Notes: generated by a model from the sequence alone, not told the origin. Numbered from the stretch's first letter, positions 35,889 through 45,355 are shown. The stretch is 50,490 nt of DNA from Rubritalea profundi (GCF_002954445.1 NZ_MQWA01000001.1:1938243-1988732); one strand, 5' to 3'. Made by a program: numbers and translations.

Positions 35889-36131
35889 CTATGACTGGTT
35901 AGCTGAAGCGCTTTCAAGTGCCGGCCAACGGCTGAGAGCGAGTATGAATAACAAAACTAGAAGGCCTCCTGGCACAAAGAGTAGCAAGGAGAGAGCTGGG
36001 CTTAAGCCTGCCTTTTTGAGAATCATCCAAAAGGGGAGCATGAAGACTCCCGCGAAAATTGTACTAACCATGAGCATCAGAATGATTTCACCACCTTGGG
36101 GCAAGGAGATAAAAGCGATCGGATCTAACAT
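35889..36131 (-). CDS. Small integral membrane protein
   Basis: 80 aa with two hydrophobic helices separated by KKAGLSPA. The pattern FWMILKKAGLSPALSLLLF followed by FILALSRWPA is seen in small bacterial membrane proteins of unknown function. It stands alone on the minus strand between the amidase and the pyrophosphatase gene; no regulatory signal seen. Confidence 0.7.
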   Translation of the reverse strand: MLDPIAFISLPQGGEIILMLMVSTIFAGVFMLPFWMILKKAGLSPALSLLLFVPGGLLVLLFILALSRWPALESASANQS

Positions 36132-36267
36132 GTGGGAATGTTAGTGAGCTAAAGGGGAGTCACTTTTGCCTCCACAGCGGTCCCATCTTCTGGAGAGAAG
36201 GCTGATGGCTAACAGGACGACCGTGATAGTGATGGATTACATGGTTAGAAGACTGTGCAATGGGATG

Positions 36268-37248
36268 TTAGAGGAGCCCAGCAATCACAAGTGAAACAAT
36301 GGCCATGACATTGATGATGATGTTCATGGATGGACCAGAAGTATCTTTGAAGGGGTCACCGACGGTGTCACCGACGACGCACGCGCTGTGGACGTCTGAG
36401 CCTTTACCCCCCAAGTTTCCATCTTCCACGTATTTCTTGGCATTGTCCCAGGCTCCACCGGCGTTCGACATCATCAGAGCCATGAGAATACAGCCGAGTA
36501 GTGCTCCGACAAGAGTTCCGGTGAGGGCGATGGCTCCGGTGCCATTGATGGCATTGAATCCAAATCCGACGACAATAGGAGTTCCCACGGCTAGCAAGGC
36601 GGGGAGGATCATTTTTTTAGTGGCGGCCCTAGTTGCTATATCAATACATTTATCAGTCTCGGGTTCCGCTGTTCCTTCGAGTAAGCCCGGGATGTCACGG
36701 AACTGGCGACGGATTTCGTTGATCATTTCAAAGGCGGCTTCACCCACCGCAGTCATGGTGATGGCTCCATTGAGGAAAGGGACAATGCCGCCGATGAAGA
36801 GGCCGACAAAGAAGGTGGCGAGTATGGAATTATCTGAAAGGTTGAGTGAAATGTCAGATTTCTGGATGAATGCTGTGATCAATGCAAGTGCTGATAGCCC
36901 TGCTGCGCCAATGGCAAATCCTTTTCCTATAGCAGCGGTGGTGTTGCCTACCGCGTCGAGACCGTCTGTGATTTTACGCGTTTCCGGCCCCATTGCTGCC
37001 ATCTCAGCGATGCCACCAGCATTGTCGGCTACTGGGCCGTAGGCGTCGATAGCCATTGTAATACCAACAGTTCCTAACATGCCGACTGCTGCGAGACCGA
37101 CTCCGTAGAGTCCCATAAAATGGAAGGAGACACTGATCGTGACGGCGAGCGTGAGTAGTGGAATGGCGACTGAACGCATGCCGAGGGCGAGCCCCGCGAT
37201 CATGAGGGTGGCGACCCCTGTCTCCGCTTGTTTAGCGAGATCTCTCAC
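36268..37248 (-). CDS. hppA: Membrane pyrophosphatase, C-terminal part (frameshifted gene)
   Basis: C-terminal 326 residues of the membrane-bound pyrophosphatase, joined to the upstream part by one missing G. Contains DGLDAVGNTTAAIGKGFAIGAA, where the Ala after GNTTA and Gly after AI match the potassium-dependent subgroup, and near the end the phosphate-binding segment NAGGAWDNAKKY and GDTVGDPFKDTSGPS. Together with 37245-38342 it makes 691 aa, the usual family length. Pumps H+ or Na+ across the membrane using PPi; ion choice cannot be settled here. Confidence 0.9.
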   Translation of the reverse strand: MRDLAKQAETGVATLMIAGLALGMRSVAIPLLTLAVTISVSFHFMGLYGVGLAAVGMLGTVGITMAIDAYGPVADNAGGIAEMAAMGPETRKITDGLDAVGNTTAAIGKGFAIGAAGLSALALITAFIQKSDISLNLSDNSILATFFVGLFIGGIVPFLNGAITMTAVGEAAFEMINEIRRQFRDIPGLLEGTAEPETDKCIDIATRAATKKMILPALLAVGTPIVVGFGFNAINGTGAIALTGTLVGALLGCILMALMMSNAGGAWDNAKKYVEDGNLGGKGSDVHSACVVGDTVGDPFKDTSGPSMNIIINVMAIVSLVIAGLL

Positions 37249-38342
37249 AGGTTTACCACCGGTGTAATGCTCGGTGACGAGGCCGATGATGATCCCCCCA
37301 CTGCGCCAGCGAAGACGGCAAAAGCTGGATTGTTGCTCAGGCCCATTTGGGCGCAGGTGATAAAGGAGGCGATGATGAAAAGAATGGCGGAACCTATCGT
37401 TCCGATCCTCAATGCGGCCGCAGGTTCTTTTGCCGCCATCAGCTTGACCATGATGATTCCAAGGACCGAGCAGAGGAGTCCCACTGTGGTGAGAGCCAGC
37501 GGCAGGTACATCAGCGTTTCCGCTTTGTCTGCTAGGATGCCGGCTTTTTCAAAGAGTTCGGCGCTGCCGTTTTGGGAAATTCTGGCACCCGCTGCGGCGG
37601 CAATCGCGATGGTGGCAATTTGCGCACCGCAATAGGACTCGAAAATGTCTGAGCCCATTCCGGCAACATCTCCCACATTGTCACCTACGTTGTCGGCAAT
37701 CACACCTGGGTTGCGCGGGTCGTCTTCCGGGATGCCTGCTTCTAGTTTGCCTACGAGGTCAGCTCCCACATCTGCCGCCTTGGTGAAAATTCCACCACCG
37801 ACACGGTAGAAAAGGGCGACGAGCGAAGCTCCCATCGCAAAGCCTTCCATGATTTCTGCCACGTGGATTTTGTGGTCACCTGTGGCGAAGGCCCAGAATA
37901 AAGTTCCTAGACCAATCAAGCCCATCGAAGCCACCGTGAGGCCCATAACCGAACCGCCGAAGAAAGCGACACTCAGCGCGGAGGCTGCCCCTTCATTTTT
38001 TGCAGCTATCGTGGTGCGGACATTGGCTTTAGTCGCGGTGTACATTCCTATGAAGCCCGCAAGCGAGGAGGCCAAGCAGCCAAAAATAAAGGCAATCGCT
38101 TGGTACGTGGCATACTCTGGATTTTGAAAAACAGATATTAAGGTGGCAATAACTACCGCAAACAGAGAAATCAACATGAATTCACGCTTCATGAACATCA
38201 TGGCTCCCTTGTGGATTTTCTCGGCGATCTCAGCGACCTTTCCCTCCCCTCCATCCTTTTTGATAACCGTCCTTAGGATGACTCCTGCAATGGCTAATCC
38301 AATAAGGCCTGCGATGGGGGTGAGAATGTAATTGTTCGTCAT
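37245..38342 (-). CDS. hppA: Membrane pyrophosphatase, N-terminal part (frameshifted gene)
   Basis: N-terminal 365 codons, membrane-spanning, with the pyrophosphate/Mg-binding stretch KAADVGADLVGKLEAGIPED, then NPGVIADNVGDNVGDVAGMGSD. The frame stops at GSSSASSP instead of continuing GIIIGLVTEHYTGGK; adding one G to the run of six G on the coding strand (+ strand 37290-37300) restores it. Because the enzyme is otherwise perfect, the shift is likely an artefact. The start is the ATG at 38342. Confidence 0.9.
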   Translation of the reverse strand: MTNNYILTPIAGLIGLAIAGVILRTVIKKDGGEGKVAEIAEKIHKGAMMFMKREFMLISLFAVVIATLISVFQNPEYATYQAIAFIFGCLASSLAGFIGMYTATKANVRTTIAAKNEGAASALSVAFFGGSVMGLTVASMGLIGLGTLFWAFATGDHKIHVAEIMEGFAMGASLVALFYRVGGGIFTKAADVGADLVGKLEAGIPEDDPRNPGVIADNVGDNVGDVAGMGSDIFESYCGAQIATIAIAAAAGARISQNGSAELFEKAGILADKAETLMYLPLALTTVGLLCSVLGIIMVKLMAAKEPAAALRIGTIGSAILFIIASFITCAQMGLSNNPAFAVFAGAVGGSSSASSPSITPVVNL

Positions 38343-38476
38343 TGTTAGGAGTGTTTAATGCTGGGGCTGTTTTCTTACACGTTAGTTCTAACATTGTTCA
38401 AGAAATGGTTCATTTAATAAACTATAACAAAGTAGGTTAGAGGCAATGAAAAAACACACGTAACAGAATAGTCACG

Positions 38477-39118
38477 TTAAGTTAACAGCTGGAATGTCTC
38501 TGGAGCGCGCATGATCATCGGGTGCGGACGTTGGAGGACGATGTGTTGGTGCGTTCCTTCGATTTTAGTGTTTTCGATAGAGACCTTGCCGTCATCTTTA
38601 CCTGGTATCATGCGGCTATTGATCGAATTGATGCTCCGGTCTCCAGCAATGATACAAAGGGTGTAGCCTGATTGTGGGAGTTTATTCAGCATCGGCTCTA
38701 TGTGTTATTTAGAGAGAACTGCAACATCAGCCTTTGTCGATGGATAGGAAAGAAGGTGCGACTCGAAGTCGTGCTTTTTGAGATACTCAGCGAGCGGCTT
38801 CATTGACTTTGGAGATCTAGCTAAACCATGCACTAGAACCACAGCCTCAGTGGCATCATCGTCAGAACAAGGCGATGCGCGGGATGGGGTGCAGACAGTT
38901 TGGCCTGAATAGTGAGAGGTGAAACGCATTCCATTACTGGCAATGGAATCAATATTTGGAGTGAGTATCTTTGTTTGTCCATTGCAGCCAAGGTCACCAT
39001 AGCGGAGGTCGTCCGCTAAAATGAAAATGACATTGGGCCTCTCAGCCTGTAAAAGGAGACTTGTAGTAAAAAGGGTACTGAGGAACCACTCTTCGGGCTG
39101 AAAAAGCTTCCTGGGCAT
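38477..39118 (-). pseudogene. Chimeric pseudogene: sulfatase N-terminus joined to a gutted lipase
   Basis: From ATG 39118 the frame begins as a sulfatase: signal peptide, [19 protein letters not shown] and the CTPSR formylglycine motif, cut right after it (near 38870). In the same frame follows the start of an alpha/beta hydrolase ([22 protein letters not shown]). A stop (TAA) then occurs after DVAVLSK, and the same frame resumes with HIEPMLNKL and the hydrolase C-terminus (IAGDRSIN, MIPGKDDGKVS), missing about 100 residues including the nucleophile region. This is genuine decay, not a simple 1-base error. Confidence 0.7.
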
Positions 39119-39293
39119 TGCGTTGGAGCTGCTCAATCACGGATGTCTATCAGCTCTATCGTCGTGGCTTGCCACGCTTGGAATCCTTGGCCGCGTCACC
39201 AACACTAGTTGCTGGAGGCTTCCCTTGGAGCATACCCCCACCAATATGGTGTGACCTCTGGGGCTTGGAGAGGTTCCCGTTGTGTTTGACGGG

Positions 39294-39464
39294 TTACTCA
39301 ACCTCTACGGTCTCTAAAAACTTTTTCACGGGACGTTTGACGACGTATTTTTCCTCGACGACGACATTCCCTTTGCGCTTTGTTTGCTTAGTGATGCAGC
39401 TGGTATAGCTGAGACAAATGGTGGCTGTGAGAAGCAGAGCAATGGATCTCTTGATGGTTTGCAT
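39294..39464 (-). CDS. Tiny predicted lipoprotein (56 aa)
   Basis: ATG 39464 to TAA 39294. Basic N-terminus MQTIKRS, a hydrophobic stretch IALLLTATICL and SYTSC, a possible lipobox with Cys at about residue 23. The short tail is basic with repeated valines (KGNVVVEEKYVVKRPVKKF). Found by reading the minus strand; no homology recognised. It sits between two decayed genes. Confidence 0.5.
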   Translation of the reverse strand: MQTIKRSIALLLTATICLSYTSCITKQTKRKGNVVVEEKYVVKRPVKKFLETVEVE

Positions 39465-39617
39465 AGATCAGTTCTACCAAGGTGCGGGCTAAAGAAACAA
39501 GAGCAAAGAGGGCTGACCGTAGCTGGGCTGTAATAAATACTGTAATAGTCGCGTATGGATGCGTATTCATGGAGATGAATAACTGGCTGGAGATGGCCTC
39601 AACGAGTGACAGATAGA

Positions 39618-40117
39618 ATGATGATGAAATTTGAGAGAGTATTGATTTGGGGGGTGTTGGTAGCGATGTTTTGTTATTTCCAGTGGAAGCAGGCTGATGG
39701 AGGTGAGCAAAAGTCCAGCATCAGCTCCCATGTGGAGGAAGATTTCGAACTTGCCCAACCGATGGGGCAGATGCAGAAGTACATGGATAAATTGCACTTC
39801 GCAGGTCTTGAGGGAAATTGGGAACTTGCTGGGTTTTATTTACATGAGTTAGAAGAACAAGCTGAGAAAATAGTAGAGGCTGGAGTGCGTGAAGATGAGG
39901 TGGATGTTATTTAACTCACGCAGCACTTTTGGTCTCATAGATTGAGCAGCTGGAGACGTCTGTGAAGGCTGGTGACTCACCGAAATTCGAGAGTGATTAC
40001 CTCAAGTTGGTGGACCGATGTAACGCGTGTCACCAGACGAGTAAGCATGAATTTATACAGATCAAAGTGCCAGAGTTGAGCATGTTTAGAAATCAAGAGT
40101 ATAGTAAGCAACTCTAA
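39618..40117 (+). pseudogene. Membrane-anchored CxxCH (cytochrome c-like) protein, broken
   Basis: The first frame (from ATG 39618) gives an N-terminal helix, then KYMDKLHFAGLEGNWELAGFYL and ELEEQAEKIVEA, ending at TAA 39912. A second frame, one base over, continues with IEQLETSVKAGDSPKFESDY and RCNACHQTSKHEF, containing a haem-binding-type CNACH, to TAA 40117. A further in-frame TAG (39938-39940) sits before IEQLE. Family resemblance is to small secreted cytochrome-like proteins. At least two lesions imply a pseudogene unless the sequence is wrong twice. Confidence 0.6.
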
Positions 40118-40174
40118 GGTCAGGAACGTGTAATCTACTTGAGTGGGAAGCAGAGAATTAGCCAATAGAGCTGT

Positions 40175-40687
40175 TTACCAGCCTTTATTCATTTCGCCTA
40201 GTGATTGGCCGAAGACGTGGTCTGCAGCCTTGGTGAGTGCTCCATCTCGGTTGAGAATTTCGTCAGCCAATTGGAGGATTAGTCTGTTAGGATTGGCGAT
40301 GGGGCGGATTTTTTGGACGCTTAGCGCCGCATCACGCTCGCTGCCAGGGCCGTAGAAATCAGAAATAACAGCCATGGCGGTCGCGGTGGATCTTGAGATT
40401 CCAGCCATGCAGTGAATCAGAAGGTGGGCATTTTCTGGGATATCCCTTGCGTACTCTAGGCAGGAAATAACATCAACCTGGCCGGGAGCTTGGCCGGTCT
40501 TTGTGACTTCCGTGTCATCGAAGGTTGCAAAGTGGATGTCAGCATTGGGGAAACCGATGTGCATTTGCTTCTGGAAGCTTGCGAGACTGGGGTTAGGGTG
40601 CCAGATGGAAATGATGTGAGTGAATGGCGAACGCTCGATTTTTTGGAAATCGACGACGCCGCAGATGCTGATATTTGGAAGGTACAT
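40175..40687 (-). CDS. Protein tyrosine/dual-specificity phosphatase-like protein
   Basis: 170 aa with the cysteine phosphatase signature LLIHCMAGISRSTATAM (Cys-x5-Arg), preceded by an upstream acidic loop region with FDDTEVTK, whose Asp may be the general acid. Length and arrangement fit a single-domain PTP or dual-specificity enzyme; possible partners are the Ser/Thr kinases nearby (inference only). Start ATG 40687; divergent from mqo. Confidence 0.8.
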   Translation of the reverse strand: MYLPNISICGVVDFQKIERSPFTHIISIWHPNPSLASFQKQMHIGFPNADIHFATFDDTEVTKTGQAPGQVDVISCLEYARDIPENAHLLIHCMAGISRSTATAMAVISDFYGPGSERDAALSVQKIRPIANPNRLILQLADEILNRDGALTKAADHVFGQSLGEMNKGW

Positions 40688-40866
40688 AGTAGAACTGGAG
40701 GATTGCTTGGGATGGATTAGGATAAGTTCTAAGTTTAAGTATAAGGAGGATCCAGCTGTGAGTCATACCTAAAATTTTACCCACCGAGTAATTGCTGCGG
40801 ATGGGTTTGACAACTCGCGGCTTGTGGCATACTGGCTGCCCATCAATTTTCCCATTTAGCAGCACT

Positions 40867-42375
40867 ATGAGCAACAATCAAGTAACGGACAGCGAGTTAA
40901 ACAATAATCCCGATGTAGTCCTCATCGGTGGTGGTATAATGAGCGCTACCTTGGGCGTTATGCTCAAAAAGCTGAAGCCTGACACTACCATTCAGATCAT
41001 AGAGGCTCTTCCGAGTGTTGCATTGGAGAGCTCCCACGCATGGAACAACGCTGGCACAGGCCACGCGGCACTATGTGAGCTCAACTACACCCCGCAGCAT
41101 GCCGATGGCTCTGTGACTATCGACAAAGCGGTCGTAATCAACGAGCAATTCGAGCAATCGAAGCAATTTTGGGCCTATTTAGTGGAACAAGGAGTGATCG
41201 ATGCTCCTGAAGATTTTATCCGTAAAGTTCCTCACATGAGTTTCGTGCGTGGTGAAGATGGGGTTGATTTCCTAGCGAATCGCTTCAAGGCGATGGCGGA
41301 GCACCACTTTTTTAGCGAGATGACATACTCTGAAGATGTCAACGAGATCGGTGAGTGGGCTCCATTGCTAGCGGCTGGCCGTGCGGAAGGTGAGAAGATC
41401 GCTGCTACACGTGTCGACGGAGGTACTGACATCGACTTTGGTTCGCTTACTCATATTCTCATTAACTACCTCACCTCACTTGATGGTGTGACATTAGCCA
41501 CCGAAACAAGTGTGCGTGATATTGATCGCACCAGCGACGGAGGCTGGAAGGTGCGCGTGCGTCGTGATGGTGAGCGAAGCTCCGAAAAAGTGTACGGGAA
41601 ATTTGTCTTCATCGGCGCTGGTGGAGGTTCTCTCAAGTTGCTCCAAAAATCGGGAGTACGCGAAGGTAAAGGTTTTGGCGGATTCCCAGTCAGTGGCCAA
41701 TTCTTGGTCTGTCAGGATGAAGCAATCATTGAGAAGCATGCTGCCAAGGTCTACGGTAGAGCCGCAGTTGGCGCACCACCGATGTCAGTTCCCCACCTCG
41801 ACACTCGGGTGATCGACGGTAAGAAGAGCTTGCTGTTTGGCCCCTACGCTGGATTTTCGCCAAAATTCCTCAAGCGAGGTTCTATTTTTGACCTTATTTC
41901 TTCAGTAAAGCCAGACAACCTCTGGCCAATGCTGGCAGTGGGTCGCGATAACATGTCACTGACCGAGTACCTTTACCAAGAGTGTGTCAATACGCACAAG
42001 GATAGGGTGAAAGCGCTCCGTGAGTTTTTCCCAGATGCCAAGGATGAGGACTGGACGCTTGAGACAGCTGGCCAGCGGGTGCAGATCATCAAGAAAGACC
42101 CAGAGGTCGGTGGTAAACTTCAGTTTGGTACGGAGGTTGTTTCTTCACAAGATGGGACGATCGCCGCATTGCTCGGAGCGTCACCAGGGGCCTCCACATC
42201 TGTTGCCATCATTCTTGAGGTGCTTGACCGTTGTTTTGGTGAAGAGCTGAAGAGCGCAGCTTGGCTGAGTGAGCTTAAGACCATGGTCAGTTCCTTTGGA
42301 AAGGTCTTGGCAAATGATGCCGAGCTCTACCAAAAAGAACGCAAGCGTGCTGATAAAGCGCTCGCAATTCTTTAA
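40867..42375 (+). CDS. mqo: Malate:quinone oxidoreductase
   Basis: About 502 aa, FAD-dependent membrane-peripheral enzyme oxidising malate to oxaloacetate and passing electrons to quinone. FAD-binding VLIGGGIMSATLGVML at the N-terminus, then HAWNNAGTGHAALCELNYTP, and GASPGASTSVAI at the C-terminus are family hallmarks. The ATG at 40867 fits the family N-terminus; the frame open upstream is not part of it. Alone, followed by a hairpin terminator. Confidence 0.95.
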   Translation: MSNNQVTDSELNNNPDVVLIGGGIMSATLGVMLKKLKPDTTIQIIEALPSVALESSHAWNNAGTGHAALCELNYTPQHADGSVTIDKAVVINEQFEQSKQFWAYLVEQGVIDAPEDFIRKVPHMSFVRGEDGVDFLANRFKAMAEHHFFSEMTYSEDVNEIGEWAPLLAAGRAEGEKIAATRVDGGTDIDFGSLTHILINYLTSLDGVTLATETSVRDIDRTSDGGWKVRVRRDGERSSEKVYGKFVFIGAGGGSLKLLQKSGVREGKGFGGFPVSGQFLVCQDEAIIEKHAAKVYGRAAVGAPPMSVPHLDTRVIDGKKSLLFGPYAGFSPKFLKRGSIFDLISSVKPDNLWPMLAVGRDNMSLTEYLYQECVNTHKDRVKALREFFPDAKDEDWTLETAGQRVQIIKKDPEVGGKLQFGTEVVSSQDGTIAALLGASPGASTSVAIILEVLDRCFGEELKSAAWLSELKTMVSSFGKVLANDAELYQKERKRADKALAIL

Positions 42376-42404
42376 TATTGTAGAGCCCTAAAATCGATTT
42401 TCAT

Positions 42405-42438
42405 CAGCTCAGGCCTTATGGTCTGAGCTGTTTTATTT
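42405..42438 (+). terminator. Rho-independent terminator after mqo
   Basis: CAGCTCAGGCC, loop TTAT, GGTCTGAGCTG, then TTTTATTT. One mismatch (G to T) in the stem. Confidence 0.8.
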
Positions 42439-42479
42439 CTGGGGCTTGTCATTGCTGCCGCGACTGCTACTTTGCCGCC

Positions 42480-43577
42480 ATGAAACAGATCTTCCTGATC
42501 CTATGTGCCCTCGCGGTTGCTGGTGTCTCAGCCATTGCGGGTACTCCGCAAGGAGCTGAACGCATTGTTAAAGAGTGCCGGCTCGCCGAGCTTGAGTGGC
42601 AGCAACAGATGCTAGGCGCGAGAACTGCCGCTCAGAAACTCGCCGTTGTGAAAAGGCGTCCAGAACTGGGCTTGTATAGTAAACGAATGGTGGGGGAGAT
42701 CGGTAAAGCTCTAAAGCAAAAGTGGACGATGCCCTACATCATTTGGTTGCTCAATTACCATGGCGGACTGACTGAGCACGAGGTCAGTAATATCATTAGT
42801 CTGATCGGGAAATTTCATGCGGACTCACCATTGTTAGGGGAATTCTGTATTGCTTTAGCTCCAGCTGGGAAGTCGAATTCTCAGCCAGCACAGGCAAGCA
42901 TTGATGGGAAAGTGGTGAACCTTACTATGGAGAAAATTCGATTTATCGAATCAATCATCAATAGCAAACGCAACAAACCATTGCGTGGTCAGGCTTGCCT
43001 CGCCTTGTCAGGAGTCTTGGCTTCGATGGGGGATAGTGCCGAAATCAACAAGCGTCGGTTAGACTTAATCCGCAAGGCCATTATCAATGCTGCAGACACG
43101 AAGGTAGGAAAATTGACTGTTGCGGATCTAGCGAAAGAGGAAGTTTACCGGATGACTAAGCTTTCCAAGCGAGCCACTGCGCCCGACTTGATTGGTAAAG
43201 ATAGTCGATCCCAGCCAATGAGACTGAGTGATTTTCGGGGCAAAGTAGTCGTTCTCGTATTCTGGACCAGCTGGGAGCAGCCGATTGAAGTGCTCGATTA
43301 CCTCCGCAAAATTGAGAAACACTACATAGGTAAGAAGGTGCAAATAGTCGGAGTCAACCGTGACTCACTGAGCGATCTCCGTGAGATTGAAATGGCTCAA
43401 AAAACCAGCGGCAAAAATTTCACGGACCCCAATGGTGACCTTTACAGAGTTTACCGTGTGACGGATTCACCCGTCTGTTATGTGCTCGATGATAAGGGCG
43501 TGATCCAATACAATGGGCCGCTTGGGAGCTTTGTTGACCTCACTGTCTCAGCTCTACTTGCGCCAGCTGGGAAATAG
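42480..43577 (+). CDS. Secreted TlpA/AhpC-like protein without redox cysteines
   Basis: 365 aa. Signal peptide MKQIFLILCALAVAGVSAIA. Helical N-terminal region of about 220 residues, then a thioredoxin-like domain (ATAPDLIG, LSDFRGKVVVLVFWTSW, VQIVGVNRD, YRVTDSPVCYVLDDKG). At the place of the active-site W-C-x-x-C the sequence reads WTSWEQPI, so both catalytic cysteines are missing and thiol chemistry is not expected. It may act as a binding or structural module. Terminator directly follows. Confidence 0.82.
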   Translation: MKQIFLILCALAVAGVSAIAGTPQGAERIVKECRLAELEWQQQMLGARTAAQKLAVVKRRPELGLYSKRMVGEIGKALKQKWTMPYIIWLLNYHGGLTEHEVSNIISLIGKFHADSPLLGEFCIALAPAGKSNSQPAQASIDGKVVNLTMEKIRFIESIINSKRNKPLRGQACLALSGVLASMGDSAEINKRRLDLIRKAIINAADTKVGKLTVADLAKEEVYRMTKLSKRATAPDLIGKDSRSQPMRLSDFRGKVVVLVFWTSWEQPIEVLDYLRKIEKHYIGKKVQIVGVNRDSLSDLREIEMAQKTSGKNFTDPNGDLYRVYRVTDSPVCYVLDDKGVIQYNGPLGSFVDLTVSALLAPAGK

Positions 43578-43613
43578 AATACCCGCCTGAAATGAATCAG
43601 ACGGGTATTTTTT
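43578..43613 (+). terminator. Rho-independent terminator after the TlpA-like gene
   Basis: ATACCCGCCTGA, loop AATGAA, TCAGACGGGTAT and a T run. Starts at the stop codon. Confidence 0.8.
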
Positions 43614-43662
43614 CCAGCTCCTTGACTTAGTTGGACGTTCACACACACACATATGAAAATGA

Positions 43663-44025
43663 TTACGCTGGTGGCGTGTCTGGCAGCTCCATGGCCACTT
43701 GTGCTGCTGGATCCTGCTGATGAGAAAAGTGTTCTTTAGCCTTTTCTGTCGCTTTGCGGGCGGCATCCTTGCCCGCTTGGGCACCTTTATCTAGTCCGTC
43801 TTTGAGTGACTGAGGCAAGAGTTCGTGAGCAAATGCTCCTGCAAAAACGGCACCATAGGCCAGACTGTAGGCGGCTTCAAATGCACCATTAGAGATTGTC
43901 TCCTTTAGCTTGGGAGCTGCGGCGCGCGCTTTTTCTTGAGCATCGCAGCTAGCTTGACCAAAAGCATCTGAGAAGGAATCAAATTGATGTTTAGCTTCTT
44001 CGTTGGGTGTTGCTTCTTCGTTCAT
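43663..44025 (-). CDS. Small Ala/Lys-rich helical protein
   Basis: 120 aa, amphipathic and helical, acidic N-terminus (NEEATPNEEAKHQFDSF), central hydrophobic stretch (AAYSLAYGAVFAGAFAHEL), Ala/Lys-rich C-terminal region (KDAARKATEKAKEHF). No family recognised; could associate with membranes through the central segment. No Shine-Dalgarno before ATG 44025. Confidence 0.55.
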   Translation of the reverse strand: MNEEATPNEEAKHQFDSFSDAFGQASCDAQEKARAAAPKLKETISNGAFEAAYSLAYGAVFAGAFAHELLPQSLKDGLDKGAQAGKDAARKATEKAKEHFSHQQDPAAQVAMELPDTPPA

Positions 44026-44247
44026 AATGGTTTTTGGGTATGGATTACTGAGGCTTTCGCTTCGATTTGATTAAGTAAAGCTGAAGTTGAGAGATCTGTT
44101 GATTACAATGTGCGCTAACATTTATAAGGCATATTTACTTGGAACTCAATGATGATTCTTCGTGATAACCCGACAGCTCGAAAAAATTAGCAAAGATTTC
44201 CTTGCCTCTGAGAGGATTTCTACTAGAACTGCGCCGACCAAACAACA

Positions 44248-44337
<90 letters not shown>

Positions 44338-44340
44338 TTT

Positions 44341-44370
44341 AAAAAAGCCTCACATTTGTGAGGCTTTTTT
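44341..44370. terminator. Bidirectional terminator between tRNA-Leu and manA
   Basis: Hairpin with stem AAAAAAGCCTCACA / TGTGAGGCTTTTTT and a 2-base loop, flanked by A and T runs on either side, so it works for both strands. Confidence 0.85.
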
Positions 44371-44396
44371 GTGTCGTGGATTGTGTGACTTCGGCC

Positions 44397-45031
44397 TTAC
44401 TGAGGGAGAGTTGTTTGTAGAATGATGCAATCAGTGCTAGCAATCATCCCTTTCGCTCCAGCGGGATTGAGCAGGAAGCTTCCGGCTCTGTGGAGGCTGC
44501 CATCGCAGTCGGTGAGGCAGCCTTCTACCACGGTGAGGATGGAGAACTTGTCATCCGCGGGGTTGCTGATTGAGTCGCCTTCCGATAGCTGGAATTGATC
44601 CACTTTGTAGTAGGCGCATTCGGCTAGAGTGTTGCCGTTAGGCGTGTCCATAGTGGGTTCGAAGTCATCGAAGTCGATGCACTTCATGGATTCTTCTATG
44701 TGAAGTTCACGTGGAGTGCCGTCGAGCCCGACCCGATTCCAGTCGAATACCCGGTAGGTCGTGTCTGAGTTTTGCTGGATCTCGTAAATTACCAGCCCAG
44801 CTCCGATGGCATGAAGTCGTCCAGATGGGATGTGTATCGACTCTCCAGCCTTTGGCATGATCGCGTGCACGAGCTTGTCGGGGTCACCATTGTTGAGCGC
44901 GGTTGCGAAGGCTTCGCGGGTTGTGCCATATTTAAGGCCAACATAGATCCGAGCGCCAGGTTCAGCATGGGCGATGTACCACATTTCGGTCTTCGGCTCA
45001 CCATTGAGCTCGGCTGCTAGGTGCTGGGAGG
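44397..45031 (-). CDS. manA: Mannose-6-phosphate isomerase, C-terminal part (frameshifted)
   Basis: Continuation of manA in the neighbouring frame (from about 45031). Contains QHLAAELNGEPKTEMWY, zinc-site region around HIPSGRLHAIGAG and EIQQNSDTTYRVFDW. With the first part it gives about 310 aa, typical of the class I short ManA. The enzyme interconverts mannose-6-phosphate and fructose-6-phosphate. Confidence 0.88.
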
Positions 45032-45328
45032 GTGAACTTGGATCGAAAGATCGGTCTGGGCATCGAGGATTTTGATCAACAAGGGGAAGTTATCAGAGGA
45101 ATAGTCGCCAAAGATTTCTTTGCGCTGGCTGCTCCACAATGCACTCAGAGATTTGCCTTTGAGTGGTCCAGTGGTGACGATCGATTGCGCTTCGGGCCGA
45201 TCTGAGATTTCCCAAGACTCTCCGTAAGGTGTCGTCGAGTCAGGGAGTTTTCTTTGGTAGATGGTCTCTAGTTTTCTGCCGCCCCATACGCGTTGTTGGT
45301 AAATTGGTTGGAATGTGAGTACTGACAT
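45017..45328 (-). CDS. manA: Mannose-6-phosphate isomerase, N-terminal part (frameshifted)
   Basis: First 103 codons from ATG 45328: LTFQPIYQQRVWGGRKL, SWEISDRP, LIKILDAQTDLSIQVHPP, the last carrying zinc-binding Gln/His. The frame breaks at CCC where CCCC would keep it open into QHLAAEL. A 1-base artefact is likely. Confidence 0.88.
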   Translation of the reverse strand: MSVLTFQPIYQQRVWGGRKLETIYQRKLPDSTTPYGESWEISDRPEAQSIVTTGPLKGKSLSALWSSQRKEIFGDYSSDNFPLLIKILDAQTDLSIQVHPPST

Positions 45329-45355
45329 GGTGGTGAATTTTTACTGAAGTTCTGC

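Noticed and set aside
36299-37042. + strand frame of about 247 codons
   Set aside because: Antisense shadow of the membrane pyrophosphatase.
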